Positions 46,461 through 58,550 of a DNA stretch of 64,000 nucleotides are shown piece by piece (within the stretch, counting starts at the first letter, position 1; every line of letters begins with the position of its first letter). The stretch covers positions 2,455,305 to 2,519,304 of the forward strand of contig JAJEKV010000062.1 of the NCBI GenBank assembly GCA_021234155.1. Reading direction: 5' to 3'. The notes under the pieces were generated by a model. It saw nothing but the letters and a program-made list of their open reading frames with translations, made no database searches and was not told where the DNA came from. Position numbers and translations under genes: made by a program. This stretch comes from Isoetes taiwanensis. Taxonomy: Eukaryota > Streptophyta > Lycopodiopsida > Isoetales > Isoetaceae.

Positions 46461-47737
46461 GGAAGGCGAGCACCAACGTTTTGGGCTTCAAGCCCTGGCA
46501 AAACGTTTTACAAAGACGCCGGATTTGCAAGATGCCATGTGGGACATGGATTTGCCTTAAAAAGGGTCAATCTCAGTTTTACCGATATGGAGGGCTAAGC
46601 CGCCTACCGCCTATCAAAGGGCTGACTGCACAAGAAAGCAATCATAGAAGATTTTGAAGAAAGCAGCCGGAAGCCGACGGAGCGATCGTGAAATAAGTTG
46701 GGAGCTGCGGCGATAAAGCTTGGCGGCAGGAAGGGCAGGAGCGCCGTAAAATGGTGTTGTAGCCCTGAACGATGCCGGCGTGGCGGGGCATTTAATTTAA
46801 TAGAGCGGAAGAACCCATCCCGTTCCCAACTCCCATTTGTGGTGCTGATTTGTCGCTATGATGCCGGTTCGCCGGGCCGCTAAGACTTTAGTACAGTGTG
46901 GCGAGTAAACTCCCTAAGAAGCAATATTGTGTGGACGCAAAATTGCACATTAATATTCCAGAAGCACGAGACAAGCCTAAAGTGCAACGATTCTTGTGGT
47001 TGAAATCCGGTGGTGAGATGATGGAGCGTAAGAGCGTAAAAAGCCCTTCGTAGTCCTTTTGTCCGCCCGCATCCGCATACTGCAATCGGCCTTTCGCTTT
47101 TACTCCCGGAGTAGTCCTAAGATCGCCTCTTCTTCCTTCTACTCCAAAGATACAAGCTTCGTAATCGCCTAATTTTTGTGTGCTCTACTTATGTTTTTTC
47201 TTCTTGCTTCTTATCTATGCAAAGCGATGCAAAAGAAACGGCGAGGTATTATCATCGTGGAGCATAAGAGCAAATACCCATTATAGCTTTGAGGTGCCGA
47301 TACCTCCTGCTCGATATGAATGTGATGCGCACTCCTCATGCGTAAGAATGAATTTGCCCACAAGCTAAGGAATGAGGCAAATGATGCGTGATAATCGCTG
47401 TTGTAGACCAAAATATGGGATGCGTGATTAATCGGCCAAGTTGTTGTAGACCAAAATATGACACTGGTATGTCATGGTCAGAGACCAAATATGACACTGA
47501 AATCGCTTTGAATAAGGCACTTGCATCATATCACTTGACGGATTTGCTCTGATTTCCAAAGATGCCCACAGGGGAGGGACGGATTTTCTGATAGAGCTCC
47601 ACCCCAATGGGTCAAAGGTTTATTCTAGGTCATGGGATAGGATAATGAAGATTTTGGGAGCACAAAAAGGGATGAATCCTCAATCCCCAGCCTATTCTCC
47701 TTCGCAAGGAGGCGAGAAAAAAAAAACTCACCATTTG
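46461..47737. other. unassigned sequence
   Basis: GC-richer DNA (46.5-46.9 kb) passing into mixed sequence. GACCAAAATATG(G/A) recurs at 47407, 47449 and 47483, a degenerate short repeat. No gene seen. Confidence 0.35.
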
Positions 47738-48125
47738 AATTAATTATTTAATTAATTATTTATTTATTGTTTAATTAAATTATTAATTAATTATATTATT
47801 TAAGTTATCTACTTAATTTTTTTAGTTTTTCAAATGGTTGTTTAGCCATGGAACCCTCCTCCTGCCCTCCCCTTTTTGCCCCATTGCTCTCCCCTTGCCC
47901 CCTCCTCCTCTTCCCCATGCCCCGCCCCTTTCCCTCCCCTCCCTTTCCCAAGAGACCCTGCTCCCTCCCTCCCTTTGCTTTTTCCTTCTTCCTCCCCTTC
48001 CTCCCTCCCATTTGCTCGGGCCCTCCTCTTGCCCTTTTTGCCCTCCTCCTGCTCCTTTGCCTTTCTTCACCCTCCTCCTCCTCGCTCCCCCTTCCTTCCT
48101 ACTCTTCTTTTCTCCACCACCCTTC
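47738..48125. repeat. low-complexity block: TTAATTAA-rich then pyrimidine-rich
   Basis: 47738-47820 is almost pure A/T with TAATTAATTA repeats. 47850-48125 is a C/T tract (CCCTCCTCC type), almost free of purines. The long frames in this block on both strands are products of composition. Confidence 0.9.
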
Positions 48126-48299
48126 ATTTTCTGATTGTCGTGGTAAATGTTATTCTTATTTTATCAAGGAAAAATCTAATAATGATTCAATGGCAACTTA
48201 CTTTTCTTGCATGAGTCCCATTTTTAGTCCGAAGTTCCAAAATTCGGGAGATTTGTCCCAATTTTAATTAAATAATGCTTACCCACTTGGTTTGAGAGA

Positions 48300-50420
48300 G
48301 AGGAAAGAAATAAAAAGCCAATCCATACATTGGCCTTAGAGGTGGTGGATCAAAGAGGAGAGTGGCTGCCATCAAGACATTGATAGATCCATCATTTGGC
48401 TACAAAAATGAACGAAAGGATGGTCATTTGGCCGAGTTGATCAAGAAAAATTGCCGAAAAATAAGATATTTTGAAGGTGCTTTATCTTCCAAGTATTGAA
48501 ATCCATTTCATCTTATCGCTTTGTATTCTTTTCGTCTGTTGTTGTTCCATAGCAGCATATATTTTGATTCTTTTAGTGGCTTGTCTTGCTTTTAGATTTG
48601 TTTTATCTATTTGTCGTAATGTCCAATCCATCTCAGCCCATAGTTAATGTGTTGTAATAACTTTGCATTGGTTTGCCCTTTGTGTCAAATTAGTTAATAT
48701 GCAAATCCAGTAATAGCAAAGCATGATGAAGATCTATACCTCTTCACTCTAAATTATATTCATGCTTATGCAGGGACTAAGTTAATGAGGCAAGCACTAT
48801 CCCAACATGTTATTGATTTAAATAAGTAAAGAAGAAGAGTTGATGACTTTCAGTGATGATGCCGAGTGAGCAAAAGAGCTTATGTTCAGCTTATTCAAGG
48901 CATTGAAGTCGCGGCATGTCAAAGATGGGTGTGAAAATGTTTTGTTGCCTAAATTATCAAAGGTATGGTCATGTCGCTTTATAGAAAACTTTCAAGTAAG
49001 GCAAGTACTTGGGAGAGGTGACTCATTATTGATGCATCTATCAAGCTAGATGAGTTGGAACAAGTCGGAGGTGGTATTGCAGGCAAGAAAGCATCACGCA
49101 CTGTAATGCTTTTACTTTTAGACTCAATCAAATAATCTTTGGGTTGATGTTGAGAGGTTCTACCTGCTGATGGTGAAATTCTATGACATGATCTGAAGAA
49201 TGTGACAAGAAACTCGTTGTTGTTTTGAAATTAGATGAGATGGAATGGTCAAAGGGGAGAAGTATGAAAGAGTATCTATTACTTTAATGAATAGAGCTTT
49301 TAACGGTTGTCAAGACAAGGAAAATTTCTCCGCGCAATCAAGATCATATTTGGTGGATCGGTGTTTTCCAAGTGACTAAGGAAAGTCATAGTACCTTAAG
49401 ATTTGTGTTTGAACAAACACTTATTCCCTCGATCCGATTAAGTAGGGCACAATAATGGTGAGAAGCTAAATGTAGTAGACTATGGAAATTATGAGATTGA
49501 ATGGCATCTAGTCATGGATTTGAAGACCATTAAATGTATGTACAACATGAAGCACGATGCATCGAAGACAACTCAATCTTGTCCATATTGCATTATGTAG
49601 CACATAGAAAAGATTCAGCCGTTGGTTCCCAAAGATATTCAAAAAGAAGTACACTTGATTGTGATCAATGTTTGCCGCCTTCGTGATATTATTGATCCCA
49701 TTGTGGTAATCGATTACAATTGCAGTGCATATATGTACTTTGCACGCTCTTAAGGATCATTGATAAGATGGTCTATCTGAAGCATATTGTTTGTATGGCA
49801 AGAAACCAAAACCTAATAGAGATGTTACTTTGGCAAGAATTGAAGCAAAGTTGTTCTGATATGGGTCTCCATGGCGTAAATTACAAAGTTGTGGAAGATC
49901 CAAAAGAAAAGCATGCCATCTAAACCTCATGGGAGGTGTTAAAGCAAGAAGATTCCTTCCGAGTTTAAAACCCGGTGCAAATGGCAAATGAGAATAAAAG
50001 TTATAAAGATCTTCTACAAGGTAAGATGATCACACGACAATGGAAGAGCATTTGAAAAGAAAACAATAGCATGGAAGGCCCTAATTCATGTGTTCAAACT
50101 TATGATCACAAAAACGCTATCATCAAGATAAGGATTTTAGGACTGCTATAACAGAGTTTACAAGAGCATTTATAGCAGCATGGGGTGAGGAGAACTCACA
50201 CATTATATGCATATCTTATATGCACATGGCCCATGGTTTTCAAAAGAATACGAAGTCAGGGCATCCGAACACTCAAGGCATGGAGAAGTCCCACAAATAC
50301 GCCAAGCATGCCTACTTTTTAGATTTACATCGCATGGTGGTGGAAAACTATGCCTAGTTCTTTTTGCAACAAATGGCACAATGGTTTTTTAGAGAAGAAT
50401 TGCTACTAAGCTTGAGAACG
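48300..50420 (+). pseudogene. highly decayed transposase-like gene
   Basis: Coding-like pieces in changing plus-strand frames: GGSKRRVAAIKTLIDPSFGY (48340), KKLVVVLKLDEMEWSKGRSM (about 49207), EIEWHLVMDLKTIKCMYNMK then HDASKTTQSCPYCI (49490-49600), and MHILYAHGPWFSK with NTQGMEKSHKYAKHAYF (50205-50325). The order 'D.K......G...S...CPYC' followed by 'YxH.LYxH...F ... S.QGMEK.H...K..Y' resembles a zinc-binding core and C-terminal segment seen in uncharacterised eukaryotic transposon proteins. Stops and frame changes occur every 100-200 bp. The family is inferred from motif memory only and could be wrong. Confidence 0.4.
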
Positions 50421-51651
50421 CTTTGACATCTACTCCGAGATGTCATTAGCTTCAATATTGAGAGAGACACTAAAGAAGAAAAGACATAAGGATGCTTGTA
50501 TCGCCTCGTGGAGTAGAGACAATGAGAAGATGGAGGTTGCAACCGGATAATGCGTGTTGGTAAAAGTATATACAACACTTACCTAGATAGTGCCGAAGTA
50601 ATTTTATTGATACATGTAAACTTAAAGTGGTCTAGTTAATTATTATGATGTTCAGTTGTTACGAGAAGCTTGAAGGGGTCGCTGAAGATCGAATTATAGA
50701 GATAGTTTGTAAGTGGAGCAAAGAAAGTGTGCTGTTGCACCGCTAACATTTCTTCTCATAATTGCTTTTTATGCTTTGATTCAGAGTGAAATAGATATGG
50801 TTCAGCATAATTTAGTTGCATACAAGCATGTCCCTAAGTTCTCCCGATTAGTTGCAGAAATTCAATCGCTTTGACATAATGATTAATACAGTACCTATAA
50901 TGTAGAGTTTGTTTTCTATGCGAATCAGACCTATGTCACACTATTCAGATCTATCTCCATATGCTACAGTTGTTTTGTTTTTTTTTTAATGTAGTGTATT
51001 CATGTTTACACCATTCTCTTGCCTTTTGAGGTCAATTAGTACCATTTTCTTGAGGTTTAGTCTAAAGTCACCAGTAAGTAAAGTTGATATCTAAAATGTA
51101 GCATGTTCAAGTCTATGCCATTTTGCTCTATGCCATTTTCTTGCCTAATTCTTACCATTTTCTAGTTGATCTAATAATCTGATTTGCTTTGCTCTCTCTT
51201 TATTTTTAGAATTAGGTATCTATTGTGTGTAAGATTACAATTAAGCATAAGATTGCTTTTCAGGAGGCTCTTATACAGATTGATACAGAAAGAATAAAAT
51301 ACATGTTTTTTCTGCATGAGCATGAGACCACAACACAGTTGCCACAAGACACGGTTCAGAACATTCTCAAAACAGTATGGAAGGCACGTTAAATCAGAAC
51401 TTTCTTTTATGTTAATACTTTCTGCATACAAAAAGCTCACTGGCATACAAAAAGCTCACTTTTGTAAAGACTTTACAGGAGCCCACTCCTCATGGAGTAT
51501 CTTAAAAATAGTTCTTACATACTGTAACTTTCCAAACTATAACCTACATACATCCGATTTTACATACATCCGATTTTAAACTGTAGTTTTTACATACATC
51601 CGATTTTAAAATAGTTTTTACAAAAAAACTTAGCGGATTTTGAAACAAAGC
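50421..51651. other. AT-rich non-coding DNA with short tandem repeats
   Basis: Internal repeats: GTAGCATGTTCA/CATTTTCTTG phrases between 51000 and 51160; GCATACAAAAAGCTCACT twice at 51423-51460; and TACATACATCCGATTTTA three times between 51545 and 51610. Nothing coding was recognised. Confidence 0.5.
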
Positions 51652-51852
51652 TTAGCAATAATCAGGAGGAGGCATCTTCATAGCCACACGAAGGACTAAA
51701 CCATCAGCTTCTATAAACACCTGCAGAAGTCGCTCATCTCCCTCAGTAACACGATCGACCCATTTCTGAACCTTGTCCGAAACTCTTGCACCCATTTCTT
51801 GCATTCGGGTTACCTCCAGAGTCGAAAATTTCGCAACAAACATCATCTGCAT
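51652..51852 (-). CDS. small ORF behind a TATA box, unrecognised
   Basis: A 66-codon minus-strand frame from ATG 51852: MQMMFVAKFSTLEVTRMQEM, GARVSDKVQKWVDRVTEGDE, RLLQVFIEADGLVLRVAMKM, PPPDYC. It has an even, protein-like composition without low complexity. The same frame is open further upstream (PGRPKPEESSSSSHPG). A different ATG at 51922 (MARLKFTAREAQARG) would reach a stop after 19 codons, so either the start is at 51852 or there is a frameshift. A TATATAAG box lies about 180 bp upstream on the same strand. Function unknown. Confidence 0.4.
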   Translation of the reverse strand: MQMMFVAKFSTLEVTRMQEMGARVSDKVQKWVDRVTEGDERLLQVFIEADGLVLRVAMKMPPPDYC

Positions 51853-52031
51853 GCCCGGATGGCTAGAAGAAGAGGACTCCTCTGGCTTGGGCCTCCCGGG
51901 CAGTAAATTTCAGTCTAGCCATGAGATCAAAGAGATCAAGAGATCAAAGAGATCAAAGGAAGAGTCTGCAATGGCGCCTAAGGGAAGATCAAAACGCGCT
52001 CCTGAGTGAAGATTCTCAGCTCCCGGCTGGT

Positions 52032-52039
52032 CTTATATA
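52032..52039 (-). promoter_or_regulatory. TATA box of the small minus-strand ORF
   Basis: TATATAAG on the minus strand, followed downstream by GACCAGCCGGGAGCTGAG and the ORF region. Transcription would begin near 52005. Below it are GATCTCTTTGATCTC repeats (51925-51960) in the presumed leader. Confidence 0.4.
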
Positions 52040-52377
52040 ATCAGACCATTATGTCCATGCTGCAGGCATAATTGGGGTCGAATCAAGCCATAATTGTATT
52101 CCCTGCTGCATGCAGAAATGGGCCTCGAAAGTCGAGCCCCCAACATGCAAAATTTTCTAATGTAAATATTCTAATGTAAAATATTCTAATGCAATGAGTT
52201 ACACCTAGATTGCATCGTCTTCCTATTGTTTCATGAAATCTATTGTTTCATGAATTCTATTGCAAGATGTCATTCTAATGTAAATTCCCCTAAAAATTCT
52301 AATGTAAATTCATTCATTCATTAGTTTAAGCATTCAATGAGTCACCTAGTCATCATCACCACGTACTGTCATCATGT

Positions 52378-52515
52378 GCCAGTCCAAGTGGCAGTGCATG
52401 TAAGTAGTCCATGTGCCATGCTATGTCAGCAGTCCATGTGGCAGTCCATGTGGTAGTCCATGTGGCATGCCATGTCAGCAGTCCATGTGGAGTCCATGTG
52501 CATTTGGAAGTACAT
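52378..52515. repeat. AGTCCATGTGGC minisatellite
   Basis: About ten imperfect copies of an AGTCCATGTGGC-like unit, including a larger period GCCATG(C)TATGTCAGCAGTC that occurs twice. Unstable, non-coding. Confidence 0.9.
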
Positions 52516-54089
52516 GTGGACAAGTATAAGTTTTTTTGTTAGCATTGAAGCACAAATTCACATGTGCTCAATGTTGGGAAGTCTTGCAGCCCAACATTGA
52601 AGCTCAACATTGTAGTCCCACCAATTCATCTTTGACTATTACATTTCATTGATTTGCATTTTACTAAGTTAGAAAACACACTTCAACTTAAGGTTCAAGA
52701 ATTACTATTTCTATATTAGAAAACATGTCATTTTCTTGTTGATAGTATAGTATACAACCATGAGCTCGTTGGTTCGTGTAATAATACATGGTTCACATTT
52801 ACATTCTAAGTCTTTGTTTAAGGACACATTATAACCAGGTGCTTAGTTATGCAATCAAGGCCCCACAAGGAAGATGGCATTTTCTATAGGAAGCTTTTAT
52901 TTTCTTTCGAGTCAAATTTCCACAAGCAAGATACATTTTCTAAGATGTCAAAATAATTGCAGTTGATGTATACAACATAACATTCTTCATTGCAGTTGAT
53001 CTATACAACAGAACATTTTTCTCAACCATCATTCTTATATCACAATGTAAGGCTATGTTAACACACACCCCTACAACATTGGACATCTATCTTTGCACAC
53101 ATTTGGCAAAAGTGGCAAACGGCCAACATTGAGCACCCACATAAACAAATGTCCAGGATTGGGCGCGCACATGAACATACTCAACTTATGTACAACAATG
53201 CCGAGCATAGCATGCTCCCCAACTTATGCACGATGCCGAGCATACGTAGAATTGATAAGTTATGTGATTTGGATTCCCTAAGTCCTTCAAGATCATGCAA
53301 TAGATTGCTCAAGTCTAGAACTTGCCTACAAATATAAATATTCATTACAAATCCTATGGCACTGCATATAAAGCAGATCGTGCATGTGTGCCTTTTACAA
53401 TGTTCTACAATGTCTCCAATAGTACAAAGTCTTAAAAGGCTTTTAGAATGTTCTACAAAAAGGAATTCTATAGATAAATATTCTATTTATAACATCATGG
53501 TTGTACCTTAGGCCACAAACATAGGTATTTAAAGGAAAGCTTGGACATGGAAAATAAAAAGCTAGCTTGTCAACATTTTAACAATGGCATAAGAAGTTTG
53601 AGTACTTTATTGAGTAATCTCAGTTCTCAAACTGAGGTTTGCAATCACTTATTTAATTTAATTTATGAGGCACCCAATAGATATAGGTATAAGTTTGAGA
53701 GTTTCCAATATGTACAAAGAATTTAATGCACATTTTGGGGTATTTGATGCTACCAATGTCAACATGACTTTTTCTTTAACAATAACCACAAAATGTGAAT
53801 TTCATAATAATTTCCTCTAATAGTACAGGTACTTTAAAGGCTTTCTAATTTCAATGGTTTAAATTTTTGTTAACCTGAATATTGATGGTAGCGGAACACC
53901 CATTAACTTTGGGTCATATGATGCTTATTCAACCCTATTAATAGGTAGATTACTTGTTAAAATTACTTGGATACATGGCTCAAGGTATGATTATTGTCCA
54001 TAGTGGTGCTGTATTGAGAGGTATTTGGGTGAAGGTATGGAAACATAATCATTATTATGGATTACCAACTTGGCCTAACATTATATATC
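52516..54089. other. AT-rich non-coding DNA
   Basis: Short repeated phrases such as CAACATTGA(A)GC (52580-52620) and ATGCCGAGCATA (53200, 53232). A 61-codon frame at 53541-53726 (MDMENKKLACQHFNNGIRSL) is open but has no recognised motif. No gene supported. Confidence 0.35.
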
Positions 54090-54151
54090 CTTTCATATAA
54101 ATGATCTCTCTCTCTTTGTAATAAAAGAGAGAGAGATCATTTATATGAAAG
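54090..54151. repeat. perfect 28-bp hairpin
   Basis: CTTTCATATAAATGATCTCT + CTCTCTTT (54090-54117) is followed by the 6-nt loop GTAATA and the exact reverse complement (54124-54151). A 28-bp stem with no mismatch is unusual in decayed DNA, so it is young or kept. It resembles a small-RNA precursor stem or the joined ends of a tiny inverted-repeat element. Confidence 0.95.
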
Positions 54152-57100
54152 CTTGGTCTAGACCAGAGAGCATCCATCATAGAACCTACAGCATAGTTTA
54201 ACAAATCAGAATGGGCCTATTTGCTGTTGATAGATTCTGCAAGCTAGTTCCTTTTCCGTATTTTTAAATTCAATTTTGCATGTGTGCTCTAAACTTGATG
54301 TTTAAACAAGAGTCTTGTTTCTGTAACCAAAATGCTCCACATGATATGAGGACAAACTGATATCAGAAATACAAAGGCAGCAAACTGACAAACTGATGAG
54401 GACAAACTAACATTCATATTTCAGAGATACAAAGGCAGCAAACTTTCGAACTCATCTTGAGCAAATATACAATGTTTTGGCTTCCATTTACTACTCATAT
54501 AATGAAGTTACAACAGGAGGCATACAATCTTTTACTTTCTTAAACTCTTCTTTTCGTTTCTCAATCTTTTCTCCATTTACTAGAAACTTAAAATAGCTTA
54601 GATCTCCTTCTAGTTCCAAAATTTCTCAAACATCAAATAAGGTCCATTCAAATTTTCAACTTCTAATCGCTTTTAAACAAAAGACTATTCATTTGAATAG
54701 GCGTATTTACCACTTCAATGTGTCCCATCGCCTTCGCCTTGATCAAGAGGAACCCACCTAAACTTCCTCTCGCCTTCTAAAAACCCTCAAGGCCATCTTC
54801 TATACTTGAAAGTAAGGTACAAAGATCGCCTTTCTTAAATAAAGATTCAACCGCAATGTATTGCAACCGATCTTGCATTCAATATGATCTGCACCTTTGT
54901 CATGAAGCCTAGACCTCCACTTCTCATGAATTAGCGCATGTACTATCTCATCGATATATTTGATATTGTTAGCATTTTGGGTGTCTTCTTCACTGGAAGT
55001 TACCGAAATGAATAAGGAAACAAAATGTCAATTGCCATGTCAACTTTTACATGGCCACATACACCAGACGCTTCTTTCAAAGCAAAGATGAATCTCGTCC
55101 ACAACTTCTTTTGTGCTAACAAAGAACATCGCATAAATGGTTTGGTAGAGAAACCATTTTTGCAAGGTTAGAAAGGGGGATTTCAACTATCTTTTTAAGC
55201 TTCGATAGAAAATGTGCTTCCGTAACCAAATTGATTTATTACTAACTCAACCGAAGTTCTCGCCAAAAAATGATAGAACCGAGATCAAAATGAAGCATGA
55301 AATACACTGTTATGCTTTCAAAGACTTACCAAGTCTTCTTTGGTCCGATAGGCACAACCCCGCAAAGAAATAAGTAAGGAAACAATGGAATTAGCAAAGG
55401 CCCTAGAAACGTAAAAAAAAAAATACTTAAGCAATATTTGGTTCAATACAAAGAAAAATAAATAATAACATTAGAAAAGAACTTACAGCTGGCTTGCATC
55501 TTTGAAGTCCACGATTCTAACATTCTTGTACTTTGTTAAATCACAAGGGCAAGAAAGATGTTGAACTAGAAGTTGAACATGTCTCCCATGTCGCTGAATT
55601 TGCTTAACCTTGCCTTCCAATGAGCCTTCATTCATCATTCAATCCGATCTTTTAATTCTAAAAAGAACCCCTCAACGATGGCTGCATTGTAACAAATGTA
55701 CCAACATACACGGTTATAGGGTCTCAAGGCAAATTCTCAATGACAAATGATGTAATCATTTCTTCCATTGCAACCGCAAATAATAATAATATAGCAACAT
55801 TAGGGCAAAAATAGATTATCTTATGTCAACAAGAGATTACAATGATCTAATGCTTTTAGCATTGCTTTCTTTCCTTTTAGCAATAGGGCATGGCAATGGT
55901 CGAGGCTTTGAAAAAGGAAAAGATACATAGATGCATTAAATAAGCATGTGAGTAGATACATAAAAGGAAAAGCTAAATAGATGCATTAAATAAGCATGCA
56001 AATGTACCATGCAATCCAAGTAAAAACCTTTTGAAAAGACGCCATCTCCAGCTACATCCCATTGTCGGCCGCTTTGCAAAATCATACCATGGCAAAGAAT
56101 AAACACGTAAACAAAGTAGCTAAACCAGTATTTAAAAATGAGACCAATATAATAAGAAATCAAGAATAGCATGATATCAATTTGCGTGAAAATGTAATTC
56201 AATGAGTAGGGTTTTAATTAATTTCTTTAATACTTGCAAGAAATATCCGGTTTACATGACTCACATATTGCTTAAAGCTTAAAGTAGACACATGATTCAA
56301 ATCCTTATATGAACATCCATATTAACAAAAAGTAATGAAAGAAAACAAATGGCCTCCTACCTTCTAAATATCTTCCACATAAATTTGATGGGTATCCGAA
56401 CAAACAAAAAATAATGAATATGAGAAACAATAGAATCAAAACTTATTGCACAAAGCTCAAACCCTAAACCTCAGATAAATTTCTCGTGATATAAATCATG
56501 GGCAAGCGCCCCTACATCTCTCCCCGCAATGGTTCTCGAAAACAAATGCAAGAAACAAATAAAGCAATATTTAGGGTCTACATTTACTTGTGATTTTACC
56601 CGCTCATAGGTACCGAGAAAAGTCCGGTGCTCCAAAGATGCTCCCTAACATGTTTAAATCTTCCAAAGATTAGATATCAAAATGCTTCTTGACCAAGCTT
56701 TGAATGGATTCAAAACGCCAAGAATCTTGATCTCTGTGAACTTCCAAGCGCCCAAAGAATGGATTCAAAACGCCCGACCGTCAAGGGCGATCCGTGAGGA
56801 ACTTCCAAGAAATGGGAGGGAGGGAAAATTTGTGCGAGGGGAGGGAAGAAATCGAGGGAAAATTTTTTCTGGTAATTTGTTTGTTTCTTTCGTTTGTCTC
56901 TTCCCATTTCGTAGAAGAAAAAACAAAAGGATTAGGGCAGTCGAAAGCAGCAGTGGTAGGGCAAAGATAAAAGCTAGGACCACCACGCCATGCCACGTCA
57001 ACATTTATAACCGCTTCTGTCAAGTTCTTTATTTTGATTGGCCAAGCGATTTCCTAGTTGGCAAATCTCAAAAGACCTTTTATAACCCCAAAAAATTTCT

Positions 57101-57260
57101 AATGTTCTGTTTTTGTCGAACTATCTACGTCGAGGCATGATGTTTCATTGGTTTTATAATATGTGTACCCCATCTATGTACTGCAATTCTATATGAATGG
57201 AACTGGTTCTATCTATTTTTATGAAGGAGCATAACCCACAATTTCAAGACACCAATTTGT
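54152..57260. other. unassigned region
   Basis: No domain recognised. On the minus strand 55480-55760 and 54780-55020 contain coding-like pieces (CNAAIVEGFFLELKDRIE; EIVHALIHEKWRSRLHDKGA) interrupted by stops, perhaps another decayed transposon. A 152-codon plus frame at 56682-57140 overlaps three minus frames and a local repeat (TGGATTCAAAACGCC twice, 56703 and 56760); I do not regard it as a gene. Confidence 0.35.
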
Positions 57261-57608
57261 TGTGTGCAAATTGGGCGCCCGCCCAATTTGCCGTACAAAG
57301 TTTCCTAGATGCCTCCAAAGGAAATTGGACGTCACCAATTTCAAGTAGGAGTTGGCATAAAAATAGAAATACACTTCACAAATATAATTAATCCAACACA
57401 AATAAAAGTCATTGAACACTATAAAATCACGCAGAATGCTACATAATACCATATCGTATATAAATTTTTATGAACTTATGAAATACATGACTCATAGATT
57501 GTAATTATTGGTGATTTTATCAATCTCATAAGCCTCCTACCCCTAACCCAAACAATATGGATAGTAACATGGTACCGGCCAGAGTCTTTCTTTCGACTGA
57601 GATACCCC

Positions 57609-57926
57609 ATGCGCCTGTGGATCAAGGGTGATCCCTTTGAAGTGGCATGCATGAAGATCGCGAAAGTCATAAGGCAAGTGAGGGTGTCAAGATTTGACCT
57701 CCAAGAGCTTCAGCAGACGGCGAGACATAGCAAAGGAATGTGTCGCACTACTCAACGCGCTATATTTATAGCCATAGAATTATTGATGACCATCGTTGTA
57801 AACATTATTATCAGATATACAGTAGTATATATATCCAATAATCTTGTGTACAATACCATCAATAATTATGGTGGGTATAAATATATACCAAACCAATTTT
57901 GTCCATCAAATTTGGCCTGCGTCTAG
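57609..57926 (+). CDS. small ORF 1 of a related trio
   Basis: A 105-codon frame. Residues 1-40 (MRLWIKGDPFEVACMKIAKV then IRQVRVSRFDLQELQQTA) align with residues 45-75 of small ORF 3 (58551): both show [DG]P.E[VI].C[ML]..[IL]..V[IV] and then QE..EL...[TS]A. The rest (from about residue 55) is hydrophobic and low quality (IELLMTIVVNIIIRYTVVYI) and probably not original coding sequence. It may be a decayed copy of the same gene. The frame is open upstream of the ATG. Function unknown. Confidence 0.35.
   Translation: MRLWIKGDPFEVACMKIAKVIRQVRVSRFDLQELQQTARHSKGMCRTTQRAIFIAIELLMTIVVNIIIRYTVVYISNNLVYNTINNYGGYKYIPNQFCPSNLACV
57876..57887 (+). promoter_or_regulatory. TATA box of small ORF 2
   Basis: TATAAATATATA, 53 bp before ATG 57929. 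Spacing is right for a short-leader transcript. Confidence 0.45.
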
Positions 57927-57928
57927 CC

Positions 57929-58201
57929 ATGTGGTCTCATTCTGGTCCTGAACATGATTCCATTACCCGCAAGATGAATCACGAGAACTTCAAGCAAAGG
58001 TCGCGAGCGAGAGATACCTATGGAAGACCACTGACCACCGCCGCCTCAATCCTCGCCATTATCCCCGATCCCTTCGATGTTATCATCCATCCGATATGGA
58101 ATAGAGAGCATCAAATGTACATGATAGAAAAAGATCACCGGGTGCTCGTGACAATGACTCAGAAGAGTCCCCCTAGATCAATACTTGTCATCTTGTTGTA
58201 A
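57929..58201 (+). CDS. small ORF 2 of a related trio
   Basis: From ATG 57929, 90 codons: MWSHSGPEHDSITRKMNHEN, FKQRSRARDTYGRPLTTAAS, ILAIIPDPFDVIIHPIWNRE, HQMYMIEKDHRVLVTMTQKS, then PPRSILVILL and a stop. An ATG further up (57899) is also in frame, but the TATA box at 57876 favours 57929. The part [VI]IH.IW....Q.Y and the N-terminal SxxPEH agree with ORF 3, so the two seem to be diverged paralogues in tandem. Basic and without membrane segments. No known family. Confidence 0.45.
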   Translation: MWSHSGPEHDSITRKMNHENFKQRSRARDTYGRPLTTAASILAIIPDPFDVIIHPIWNREHQMYMIEKDHRVLVTMTQKSPPRSILVILL

Positions 58202-58507
58202 TCAGATTGTGTTACTATCCAACGCAATCACGCATGCTTTTGTAATACACAGTTCTCTGAGATAAACTATTAGTCCAACTTGTATATGACTCCTGTGAAA
58301 CAATATTGATATTTATTCCTGGCGCGCCCAATTTTCGTTGAAATGCTTTACTCCAAATTGTCATCAAAACCGGGTAACTCGCCCATTCTTGAAAATGGGC
58401 GTCACCCAATTCGTGACGGTACATGATAATTGTACATGATAATTGTACATGGTACTTGTACACGCTCAATAATGGCGGTACAATCTACACCAATAATTTT
58501 ACTTCAC

Positions 58508-58515
58508 TATAAAAG
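58508..58515 (+). promoter_or_regulatory. TATA box of small ORF 3
   Basis: TATAAAAG in the context CACTATAAAAGCAGC, 43 bp before ATG 58551; a start site about 30 bp on would leave a leader of some 12 nt. The sequence fits the plant TATA consensus well. Confidence 0.5.
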
Positions 58516-58550
58516 CAGCTCCAGTCGGTGGTAAGGGTCATTCATCTCCC

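Noticed and set aside
47822-48267. Pro/Ser/Leu-rich plus frames and Gly/Arg/Lys-rich minus frames
   Set aside because: Products of the C/T tract at 47850-48125.
54090-54151. Bacterial or organelle transcription terminator
   Set aside because: No coding sequence ends before it, there is no T-run after it, and the surroundings do not resemble plastid or mitochondrial DNA.
56682-57140. 152-codon plus-strand frame
   Set aside because: Overlapped by three minus frames of similar length, no motif, and the start lies in a local duplication.
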